Positions 6,585-14,005 of a DNA stretch of 64,000 nucleotides are shown here, one piece after another (the stretch's first letter is position 1; every line of letters begins with the position of its first letter). Under the pieces are notes generated by a model, which was not told the DNA's origin, ran no database searches, and saw only the letters and a list, made by a program, of their open reading frames with translations. This DNA comes from Chryseobacterium sp. BLS98 (GTDB lineage: Bacteria > Bacteroidota > Bacteroidia > Flavobacteriales > Weeksellaceae). A program made the position numbers and the translations under genes. The DNA lies in NCBI RefSeq assembly GCF_001045445.1, contig NZ_LFNF01000002.1, positions 310,001-374,000 of the forward strand, in the 5' to 3' direction.

Positions 6585-9053
6585 CTATTTTTGAGCGGAT
6601 TGATAAGTTTCTATCAATCTAATAAACTCAGATCTGTATCCTTCCTCATCTTTATTTTTACCATCTTTTGCAAGAGTTTCAATACTTTTGAGATTTTTTT
6701 TATCTATCAGTTTAGAATCTCTCAACACCAATCCGAACCATGCAACCGATGATGCGAATTTAAAATCCGGGCTTGCGGATTCTATAGATTCATCAGAATT
6801 TTTGATAACCTGATTGATCTCAACACTTTTATCTTCATCAGGTTTTTTATATCTGAATTTTACCGTACCCAATTCGTCTCCGAAGTTTTGGGAAGTCGAA
6901 GTTGTTGAATATTTTAGTTGAGTTTCCTTTGGTGCAAAAGCTGACTTCACGTTTACAGGGATAATCTCATACAATGCAGTTACCGTATGTCCGCTACCTA
7001 ATTCTCCGGCATCAATCTTATCGTTAGTGAAATCTTCATTTCTCAGTTTTCTGTTTTCATAACCGATCAGACGGTAGGAACTTACATATTTAGGATTGAA
7101 TTCTATCTGGATTTTCACATCTTTGGCAATGGCATACATGCTACCGGCAAATTCTTTTCCAAGGAATTTATTGGCTTCCTGCATATTGTCGATATAAGCG
7201 TAGTTTCCGTTTCCTTTATCAGCCAAAGTTTCCAACCTGTTATCTTTATAATTGCCCATCCCGTAACCAAGACATGTAAGGAAAATACCGGATTTTCTTT
7301 TTTGTTCAATAAGAGTTTCAAGATCTCCAACAGAAGATTCACCCACATTAAAATCTCCGTCTGTCGCTATAATTACCCTGTTATTTCCACCTTTTATAAA
7401 GTTTTCCTGAGCAAGCTTATAGGCAAGTTCTATTCCTGCTCCGCCTGCTGTGCTTCCGCCCGCACTAAGTTTATCCAAAGCTTCTGTGATTTTATCTTTT
7501 TCTTTTGCCGAAGTTGGGGACAAAACCATTCCAGCACTTCCGGCATACACTACAATTCCTACTTTATCCTGTGGTCTTAATTGATTTAAAAGCAATTTTA
7601 AAGAAGACTTCAACAATGGCAATTTATTGTCTTCATTCATAGATCCCGAAACATCAATAAGGAACACCAGATTGGAATTGGGCAAGTTATCTGTCGGGAT
7701 ATTTATTCCCTGAAGGCCTATTTTAAGCAGTTTATGACCAGGATTCCACGGAGCATCGCTATATTCGGTGTTGATTGAAAATGGAACATTATTTTCAGCC
7801 TGAGGGTAACTGTATTTGAAATAATTGATCATTTCTTCAATCCTTACCGCATTTTTATCCACAGTCTGCCCGTTATTGATCATTCGCCTGATATTGGAAT
7901 AGGCAGCATTGTCCACATCAATAGAAAAGGTCGATAATGGCTGGTTTTTTGTCAATTCAAACGAATTCTCTTCAAATTCATCATATTCTTCATGATCAGA
8001 AATATTATTCTGCTTGTATTGGCTGATTGTTTTCTGTATTTCTTCCATCCTTTTTCTCTCTTTTCTGGAAAGTCTTTTAGTTTTTACTACAATGACTCCG
8101 TTCACTCCCTGGCTTCCATACAGTGCAGATGCAGCAGCTCCTTTTACTACTTCTACGCTTTCAATTTTTTTAGGATTTAAAGCACTGAAATAATCCCGGT
8201 CCACTATTTTACCGTTTACGATAATCAATGGAACATTTGTTCCTTTTAAGCTTGCGGAACCTCTTATAGCAACCGGATTATTATTGTTAAAATAACCATT
8301 ATTTATTGTATTGAAAGTATTTCTGATCTCATCATTTTTCCTTCTCTTAATTCCATAAGCACTTTGTATTTGTAACCCAGATACTTTTCCCTGGAGCTGT
8401 TGGGTAGTATTTGATGCAATATAATTGGATTGTATACTCACTGCACTTGAAGTATATTCTGATTTCTTTTTAGGAAGCATTGCGGTTACAACTACTTCTT
8501 CAATATTTTGGGTTCTTAAAGTATCTTTCCACTGCCCTCCTCTTTTTTGAGAAACAGATGCAACTGTCTCATCTTTCTTTCTAATCAAATAGTCATCCGT
8601 TGAATAACCTGCTTTCCTTGAAGAATAAGTTTCATTGTATTTGTTATCAGCGGTTTTTTTAGCTATTTCAGGTTCATAAGCTAAAACAGGTTCTTTTTGT
8701 AAAGATTTTGAAGCTCCAATTTCCTTTTCAATATTGGATTTTACCGTACTGTCAACTGCTTGAACTGTATTCTTTTCAGGGCTGGTTTTCATTCTGTTTT
8801 CTGCAATGACAGGTTTTGAAGGGTCAACAGTTTTATTTTTACTGATAAAATAAAATGCCCCCAAGCCAATAACTAAACTTGCCGCAACTCCATATGGGAG
8901 CCAAGCGGGAAATATCCTCTTCTTTTCTTCTTTTTTATCTAATTTTTCTTCAACTTTTGCCCAGACTTTATCAAAACCCGGAAAAACAGCCGGCTCTTCT
9001 GAAAGCCTAGAGGCCTCATTGAATCTTTTATCTATATCTTGATTATTTTCCAT
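6585..9053 (-). CDS. membrane-anchored TonB-plug / von Willebrand A fusion protein (YfbK-like)
   Basis: The 822-aa protein has an unusual domain order. Residues 1-47 are cytoplasmic and charged; one TM helix spans about 50-70. Residues 184-327 form a TonB-receptor plug-like domain (EEVVVTAM, then NPVAIRGSASLKG, PLIIVNGKIVD and SVEVVKGAAASALYG). A vWA domain follows with a complete MIDAS (D467-V-S469-G-S471 and TDGD), then a DUF3520-like C-terminus. The start is 11 bp downstream of the ECF sigma gene, and the cytoplasm-TM layout resembles an anti-sigma factor. It probably senses an envelope state and controls that sigma factor (inference). Confidence 0.85.
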   Translation of the reverse strand: MENNQDIDKRFNEASRLSEEPAVFPGFDKVWAKVEEKLDKKEEKKRIFPAWLPYGVAASLVIGLGAFYFISKNKTVDPSKPVIAENRMKTSPEKNTVQAVDSTVKSNIEKEIGASKSLQKEPVLAYEPEIAKKTADNKYNETYSSRKAGYSTDDYLIRKKDETVASVSQKRGGQWKDTLRTQNIEEVVVTAMLPKKKSEYTSSAVSIQSNYIASNTTQQLQGKVSGLQIQSAYGIKRRKNDEIRNTFNTINNGYFNNNNPVAIRGSASLKGTNVPLIIVNGKIVDRDYFSALNPKKIESVEVVKGAAASALYGSQGVNGVIVVKTKRLSRKERKRMEEIQKTISQYKQNNISDHEEYDEFEENSFELTKNQPLSTFSIDVDNAAYSNIRRMINNGQTVDKNAVRIEEMINYFKYSYPQAENNVPFSINTEYSDAPWNPGHKLLKIGLQGINIPTDNLPNSNLVFLIDVSGSMNEDNKLPLLKSSLKLLLNQLRPQDKVGIVVYAGSAGMVLSPTSAKEKDKITEALDKLSAGGSTAGGAGIELAYKLAQENFIKGGNNRVIIATDGDFNVGESSVGDLETLIEQKRKSGIFLTCLGYGMGNYKDNRLETLADKGNGNYAYIDNMQEANKFLGKEFAGSMYAIAKDVKIQIEFNPKYVSSYRLIGYENRKLRNEDFTNDKIDAGELGSGHTVTALYEIIPVNVKSAFAPKETQLKYSTTSTSQNFGDELGTVKFRYKKPDEDKSVEINQVIKNSDESIESASPDFKFASSVAWFGLVLRDSKLIDKKNLKSIETLAKDGKNKDEEGYRSEFIRLIETYQSAQK

Positions 9054-9064
9054 TGTTCTAAAGT

Positions 9065-9583
9065 TTAAATGTTCTGATTGATCAAAAGTTCCTGTAATTT
9101 TTTCCTAGCAAAATTGAGCTGGGATTTCGACGTTCCTTCGCTGATGGAAAGCATGGACGCAATTTCCTTATGCGGGTATCCTTCGATCGCAAACAGATTG
9201 AATATGGCCCTGCAGCCTTCAGGAAGAAAGTTCAGGAGGCTCAGAATATCTTTCTCAAACGAAATGCTTTCTGATAAGATGCCGGAAGTTTCCACAAAGC
9301 CGTCATCCATAGAAATGAACTGGGTTTTGGTGGCTCTCAACTTTTGAAGACATTCATTAACAGCAATTTTTCTGGCCCATGCTTCAAAAGTATCCAGATT
9401 CTGGAGCTGGGTGATCTTGGTGAATATTTTGTAAAAAGTATCGGCCAGTACTTCTTCAATATCTTCATCATTTTTCAGGTAGCGTCTGCAGACTGAGTAC
9501 AGCTTGCCCGCCATTTTCTCGTATACTTTCCGCTGTGCACTGCGGCTGCTACGCTGGCATTCTAATAGTAATTCTCTTTCCAT
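9065..9583 (-). CDS. ECF-type RNA polymerase sigma factor
   Basis: The 172-aa protein has sigma region 2 (AGKLYSVCRRYLKNDEDIEE with VLADTFYKIFTKI) and sigma region 4 (FNLFAIEGYPHKEIASMLSI then SEGTSKSQLNFARKKLQELL), the standard compact ECF layout. It directs transcription of a dedicated regulon. The 11-bp gap to the TM/plug/vWA gene indicates co-transcription and suggests that protein is its membrane regulator. Confidence 0.93.
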   Translation of the reverse strand: MERELLLECQRSSRSAQRKVYEKMAGKLYSVCRRYLKNDEDIEEVLADTFYKIFTKITQLQNLDTFEAWARKIAVNECLQKLRATKTQFISMDDGFVETSGILSESISFEKDILSLLNFLPEGCRAIFNLFAIEGYPHKEIASMLSISEGTSKSQLNFARKKLQELLINQNI

Positions 9584-9664
9584 AGTCAGGCTTTATACTC
9601 TTATAGATGCTTAAACTTTCAGATGGGTTGGAAATGGTTTTTGTTTTTTTGTTAAAAGGCTGAT

Positions 9665-9763
9665 AAAGCTAATGGCAAAACAACAAAAAGGCAAAAAAGT
9701 CAAGAAGCAAACTGCAATTTTAATTCTTCAGTTCCCAATAGCCATTTAGCTTTTTCGTTCTTT
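9665..9763. repeat. imperfect inverted repeat in the gap before the C1 peptidase
   Basis: AAAGCTAATGGC (9665-9676) faces GCCATTTAGCTTT (9751-9763), separated by A-rich then T-rich DNA that is also partly complementary (AAAAAGGCAAAAAAGT versus CTTTTTGTCCTTTT). It fills much of the 285-bp gap between the sigma gene and the peptidase gene. It may be a degenerate dispersed palindromic element. Confidence 0.35.
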
Positions 9764-9868
9764 TTGTCCTTTTACTTTTCCCCCTTTTTAACTCTCCAAA
9801 TTTAACTTTTCCCTCTGTAACAAATCTGTAATATGAACGACTATTCATATAAATAATCTTTTATAGTA

Positions 9869-11071
9869 ATGAAAAATACCAAAATTGCCTCATTACTTTT
9901 TGTTTTGTCTGCAGGAAGTATGATGTTTGCCCAAGATGACTTGATCAACAAATTAAAAAACAATCAATCTCAAAATGCTAATTTCCAGTTCACAACGTTA
10001 AAAGACGTGGGAGCTACTTCGGTAAAAAACCAAGGTTCATCAGGAACCTGCTGGAGCTACTCAGGAAATTCTTTCCTTGAATCCGAAATGCAGAGAATGG
10101 GTAAAAAGCCTGTAGATCTTGCTGAAATCTTTACAGCAAGGAATTCTTATCATGATAAAGCTAAATTATATGTACTGAACAACGGAGCCATCAGCTGGGG
10201 CGACGGAGGCGAGCTGCATGACGTTATCAATATGTATAAAAAATACGGTGCTGTTCCACAGGATGTGTATACAGGACTGAAAGCAGGACAAACCCTGAAT
10301 AACTTTAAAGAAATGCAAGGGAAATTGAAAACCGTTTTAGACAGTCTTGTCCAGGCAGGCTCAAAAGCAAAACTGACTGATAACTGGATGAAGCCGGTAG
10401 ATGCAATTCTGGATGAATATTTAGGAAAAGTGCCATCCAACTTTACTTATGAAGGGAAAAACTATACTCCCAAAACATTTGCTAAAGAAGTGGTAGGAAT
10501 CAATCCTGAAGATTATATCGAAATCTCTTCTTATAAAGATTATCCGTATTACCAGAAATTTGTAGTTCCGATTCCCGATAACTGGAGCCACGATTCCGAT
10601 TGGAATGTTCCGATGAAAGATCTTACGGCTATTATTGATAATGCTGTAAACAAAGGATATTCTGTAGGTTGGGCGACAGACGTTACCGAACCTTATTTCT
10701 CTTACAAAAACGGGGTAGCCTACGTTCCTGATATCGACCTTAATACGATAACTGATGAGAACAAACAGTCTTTGTTCACTGAATCTAAAAAAGACAAAAC
10801 CATCACGGAAGATTTGCGTCAAAAAGGACTTAACAACCTTTCAACAACGGATGACCACGGCATGCACATCGTAGGACTTGCAAAAGACCAAACGGGTAAA
10901 GAATATTATATGGTAAAGAATTCCTGGGGAGTTACCAATGATTTCGAGGGATATATTTATGTAACAAGACCTTATGTGGAATATAAGTCTACAGCTATCC
11001 TGATTCATAAGAACGCTGTTCCGAAAAGCATCCTGAAGCAGTTAAAGCCTACTAAAAATATTGGTTTGTAA
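9869..11071 (+). CDS. secreted C1-family (papain-fold, C1B-like) cysteine peptidase
   Basis: The 400-aa protein starts with a signal peptide ending at MMFAQ. The catalytic set is visible: Q55 and C61 in NQGSSGTCWSYS, H333 in DDHGMHIVG and N351 in VKNSWG. The order and long insertion between Cys and His fit the bleomycin hydrolase/aminopeptidase C branch (C1B), but here exported. Likely role is degradation of extracellular or periplasmic peptides. A strong terminator follows. Confidence 0.9.
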   Translation: MKNTKIASLLFVLSAGSMMFAQDDLINKLKNNQSQNANFQFTTLKDVGATSVKNQGSSGTCWSYSGNSFLESEMQRMGKKPVDLAEIFTARNSYHDKAKLYVLNNGAISWGDGGELHDVINMYKKYGAVPQDVYTGLKAGQTLNNFKEMQGKLKTVLDSLVQAGSKAKLTDNWMKPVDAILDEYLGKVPSNFTYEGKNYTPKTFAKEVVGINPEDYIEISSYKDYPYYQKFVVPIPDNWSHDSDWNVPMKDLTAIIDNAVNKGYSVGWATDVTEPYFSYKNGVAYVPDIDLNTITDENKQSLFTESKKDKTITEDLRQKGLNNLSTTDDHGMHIVGLAKDQTGKEYYMVKNSWGVTNDFEGYIYVTRPYVEYKSTAILIHKNAVPKSILKQLKPTKNIGL

Positions 11072-11127
11072 TCAATCAGTCACTGTTACTGTCCCTGACG
11101 GTAATTTTAGATATTTAAATCTGTTAA

Positions 11128-11166
11128 AACCGCGCTCCGAAATATTTCGGAGCGCGGTTGTTTTAT
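11128..11166 (+). terminator. strong intrinsic terminator after the C1 peptidase
   Basis: Perfect 15-bp arms AACCGCGCTCCGAAA (11128-11142) and TTTCGGAGCGCGGTT (11145-11159) with a 2-nt loop, followed by GTTTTATT. Confidence 0.9.
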
Positions 11167-11245
11167 TATTTTCATATTTTCACCAAAATTATTTCGCTGT
11201 TAAGTGAAAATATTTTACTTTTAATTATCAAACAAATTATTATCT

Positions 11246-11407
11246 ATGAAAAATTTAAAAAAATTAACAAAATCAGATTTAAAGAAAATTAACGGTGGAA
11301 ATGCACCTGAATGTCCTTCGGGAACTACCGCCTGTTATCATCCGCGTAAAAATGGCTTTCCAAGCTATTGGACCTGTGAACCGGACGGAACGATGTGTCA
11401 GGATTAA
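11246..11407 (+). CDS. bacteriocin-like peptide with double-glycine leader
   Basis: A 53-aa ORF starts at ATG 11246 and ends at TAA 11405-11407. The leader MKNLKKLTKSDLKKINGG ends in a GG site, the signal for cleavage and export by peptidase-containing (C39) ABC transporters. The 35-residue core has four cysteines (C23, C30, C44, C51) with symmetric C-x6-C and C-x6-C spacing, suggesting two disulfides or other modification. This leader style is common to small peptides of Chryseobacterium annotated as bacteriocin-like. No transporter, modification enzyme or immunity gene is adjacent. Activity as a bacteriocin is not shown. Confidence 0.8.
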   Translation: MKNLKKLTKSDLKKINGGNAPECPSGTTACYHPRKNGFPSYWTCEPDGTMCQD

Positions 11408-11416
11408 GATCAGATA

Positions 11417-11453
11417 AAACCCGCTTTCAGAGATTCTGAAAACGGGTTTCTTA
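11417..11453 (+). terminator. intrinsic terminator after the double-glycine peptide gene
   Basis: AAACCCG-CTTTCAG (11417-11430) pairs with CTGAAAA-CGGGTTT (11436-11449) with one mismatch, followed by CTTAAAT. Confidence 0.75.
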
Positions 11454-11593
11454 AATAATAGATAGGTGAAAATTTAATATTTTAAGTGAATAGTCAATGG
11501 TCAAATTTTGCTTCGCAAGTGAATTATAATCATTATTCCCAGAAATTAAAAATTGACAGCAAAGCAAATTCACAATTGACTATCCGCCATATC

Positions 11594-12655
11594 CTAATAC
11601 AGTTTTCCCATGCTTTCCGCTGAGAAATCCAGCAGCTCTCCGGTATTGCCTGTTTTTATTTTTTGAGCCCATTGAGGATCCTGCAAAAGGGCACGTCCTA
11701 CAGCAACAAGGTCAAACTCTTCATTGTCCAGTCTTTTGATCAATTCGTTCAGATCCGTTTTTTCAGTTCCCTGTCCCGCAAAAGCACCCATAACATCTCC
11801 TTTCAAACCTACAGAACCAACAGTGATTGTCGGCTGACCTGTGATTTTTTTTGCCCAACCTGCAAAGTTTAAATCTGAACCTTCAAATTCCGGTTCCCAG
11901 AAACGACGCTGCGAGCAATGGAAAATATCTACTCCGGCATCTTTTAAAGGTAACAGCCATTCTTCCATTTCTGCCGGATTAGCAGCCAACCTGCTGCTAT
12001 AGTCCTGCTGCTTCCATTGTGAAAGACGGAGAATAATGGTGAAATCCTCTCCAACTGCTGCTCTTATCGCTTTAATTACATCGATCGCGAAACGGCTTCT
12101 TTCTTTGATTGTTTTTCCGCCATACTCATCGGTTCTTGTATTGGTAACCTCCCAAAAGAACTGGTCAATAAGGTATCCGTGTGCTCCGTGAACTTCAACA
12201 ACATCAAAACCTAAATCTTTGGCCGATTTTGCAGATGCGGCAAACTGTGCAATGGTATCCTGAATATCTTCCAAAGTCATTGTTGAAGCCTTCTCCATTG
12301 GCGCCAGCGGATAATCTTCGGACATTCTTGTATCTCCCACATGCCAGATCTGAGGTCCCATTTTACCTCCGTTCTGATGAACTGCATTGATGACATTTTT
12401 CCAGCCTGCCAATGCTTCATTACCATAGAAATCAGGAATATTCTGCATATTTTTTGAAGCCGTTCTGTTGATTACAGTTCCTTCGGAAAGGATTAATCCC
12501 ACTTCTGCAGCGGCTCTTCTGGCATAATATTCTGCAATATTCTGGGTAGGAACTCCATTATCGGACTGGGCTCTGGTCATAGGAGCCATTACAATTCTAT
12601 TTTTAAGTTCAAGACTTTTATACGTAAATGGTTTAAATAATGATTCTGTACTCAT
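11594..12655 (-). CDS. Old Yellow Enzyme-family NADH:flavin oxidoreductase / alkene reductase
   Basis: The 353-aa FMN enzyme has the OYE TIM barrel. The N-terminal LKNRIVMAPMTRAQ gives the first strand, then QIWHVGDTR and VEVHGAHGYLIDQFFWEVTN carry the flavin and substrate contacts, and AVGRALLQDP is the C-terminal phosphate-binding strand. It is expected to reduce activated C=C bonds or nitro compounds with NAD(P)H in the cytoplasm. It is transcribed divergently from an HxlR regulator, and a GTTAC-N5-GTAAC palindrome lies 24 bp upstream of its start, so electrophile-responsive control is likely. Confidence 0.93.
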   Translation of the reverse strand: MSTESLFKPFTYKSLELKNRIVMAPMTRAQSDNGVPTQNIAEYYARRAAAEVGLILSEGTVINRTASKNMQNIPDFYGNEALAGWKNVINAVHQNGGKMGPQIWHVGDTRMSEDYPLAPMEKASTMTLEDIQDTIAQFAASAKSAKDLGFDVVEVHGAHGYLIDQFFWEVTNTRTDEYGGKTIKERSRFAIDVIKAIRAAVGEDFTIILRLSQWKQQDYSSRLAANPAEMEEWLLPLKDAGVDIFHCSQRRFWEPEFEGSDLNFAGWAKKITGQPTITVGSVGLKGDVMGAFAGQGTEKTDLNELIKRLDNEEFDLVAVGRALLQDPQWAQKIKTGNTGELLDFSAESMGKLY

Positions 12656-12678
12656 TTTTAAATTGGTATTTTATAATT

Positions 12679-12693
12679 GTTACACAAAGTAAC
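12679..12693. promoter_or_regulatory. candidate HxlR operator near the OYE gene
   Basis: Perfect inverted repeat GTTAC-ACAAA-GTAAC in the 124-bp divergent intergenic region, 24 bp from the OYE start codon. Confidence 0.6.
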
Positions 12694-12747
12694 TAATAAT
12701 AGTTCGTTTTTGTATCTTTTATCCGAAAAATAGTGGTAACTTCGCAG

Positions 12748-12764
12748 TAACTTACATTAGTAAC
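12748..12764. promoter_or_regulatory. second candidate HxlR operator near the regulator gene
   Basis: TTAC-ATTA-GTAA (12752-12763) lies between further GTAAC half-sites at about 12736, 12747 and 12771, just upstream of the HxlR start at 12780. The repetition of GTAAC suggests several bound dimers. Confidence 0.5.
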
Positions 12765-12779
12765 ATAAAAGTAACGGAT

Positions 12780-13166
12780 ATGAAAAAGAATGAAATGATG
12801 CAGTACAGCTGCCCTTTAGGCAAAGCAATGTCTGCGTTGGGAAGCAAATGGAAACCTATCATTGTTCTTGTAATAAAGGACCGTAAGCTCCGTTTTGGAG
12901 AGCTTGCCGTGAGGATTCACGTGATCTCCAGAAAGGTTTTGACCGATCAGTTAAGAGAAATGGAAAGTGACGGGCTTGTTATCCGTGAGGAGTTTAAAGA
13001 GCTGCCTCCAAGAGTGGAATATTCTCTTACGGAAAAAGGACTGGCCCTTTTACCTATATTATATCTTCTGGAAGAATGGGAGGCAACGTATCAGAGTAAG
13101 GAATTTCAAGGCGATAAGAATTGTAATTTCCTGAATAAAAAAGCTCATAAAATAGTTAAAGTTTGA
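12780..13166 (+). CDS. HxlR-family winged-helix transcriptional regulator
   Basis: The 128-aa protein has the full HxlR domain: CPLGKAMSALGSKWKPIIVL, the recognition helix region RKVLTDQLREMESDGLV, and the wing PPRVEYSLTEKG. Cys11 just before PLGKA is at the position of the conserved sensor cysteine in redox-sensing members such as YodB and HypR. It lies divergently to the OYE gene and its 3' end overlaps the convergent methyltransferase gene by 11 bp. Confidence 0.93.
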   Translation: MKKNEMMQYSCPLGKAMSALGSKWKPIIVLVIKDRKLRFGELAVRIHVISRKVLTDQLREMESDGLVIREEFKELPPRVEYSLTEKGLALLPILYLLEEWEATYQSKEFQGDKNCNFLNKKAHKIVKV

Positions 13167-13905
13167 TGTTTTTATCTTTTATGATCAGCATATTAGCAAA
13201 GGGAGTGATTTTTTGATTGGAAACTATTTTTAAATCCGCTTCCGAAATCGCTTTCTTCCATTGGCTTTGGCTTAAAAAATGAAATGCACCAATATTGAAG
13301 AAAATAAAATTGGTCGCATCTCTGAACTGTTCAGAGACAATGATTACTCCATCATTCTTTAAAATTCTTTTTGCTTCTTTAAAAAATAAAACTCTTTGGT
13401 GATGATCTAAAATTTCATGCAGCGCTGTTAAAGCAAGAATTACATCTTGGGACCGATCTTCAAAAGGCAATTTATCCGGAGAAATCTTTATTTCTTTAGA
13501 ATTGGGAGGAAATATTTCCTTTGATGTTCCTATGCCTTTTTCATGCTCATGTCTGTTTCCATAAATGTCGCAAACTGTTAAATTCAAGTCTGGATATTTT
13601 TCCTCTAATCGCTTTGATAAAGGATCAAAACTGGCATGAACCAAAATTGCATTTTCTATTTTCTCAAAGTCAACAATCTCTTTTAAATTATTTAGCTCAT
13701 ACAAATCTGATTTGTCATAAAGCAGGTAAGAAGCAATGAGAGAACCAATTATATTTAAAATAATAATAACACTTAAAATCCTTAATAGTAAAATAACTGG
13801 ATTGAAATTTATCCAAAACGACGAAGTATAAAGAAGAACCGAAATGACAATTCCCAATAGAATTTTTTGATAATTAAAAAGAATGACAAGTTGGGTGATT
13901 TTCAT
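13156..13905 (-). CDS. membrane-attached class I SAM-dependent methyltransferase
   Basis: Of the 249 aa, about the first 65 contain two hydrophobic helices (KILLGIVISVLLYTSSFWI and ILLLRILSVIIILNIIGSLI). A Rossmann-type methyltransferase domain follows: ENAILVHASFDPLS as the motif I region, LTVCDIYG, LPFEDRSQDVILALTALHEI (motif IV) and GVIIVSEQ (motif V/VI). Motif I lacks the classical GxGxG glycines, so SAM binding may be altered. Substrate unknown; possibly a membrane lipid or quinone-like compound. The 3' end overlaps the HxlR gene tail-to-tail. Confidence 0.75.
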   Translation of the reverse strand: MKITQLVILFNYQKILLGIVISVLLYTSSFWINFNPVILLLRILSVIIILNIIGSLIASYLLYDKSDLYELNNLKEIVDFEKIENAILVHASFDPLSKRLEEKYPDLNLTVCDIYGNRHEHEKGIGTSKEIFPPNSKEIKISPDKLPFEDRSQDVILALTALHEILDHHQRVLFFKEAKRILKNDGVIIVSEQFRDATNFIFFNIGAFHFLSQSQWKKAISEADLKIVSNQKITPFANMLIIKDKNIKL

Positions 13906-13955
13906 CTTCTATTTTATGAAATTTGATTCTATCAAAATTACATATTCCTTAATAA

Positions 13956-13987
13956 AAAAACCGCTTCCCAAAAAGAAAGCGGTTTTT
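13956..13987 (-). terminator. intrinsic terminator after the fused E1 gene
   Basis: AAAAACCGCTT (13956-13966) pairs perfectly with AAGCGGTTTTT (13977-13987). The sequence is usable in both directions and lies directly after the minus-strand E1 gene. Confidence 0.8.
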
Positions 13988-14005
13988 ATTTATCTGAAAT
14001 CCCAA

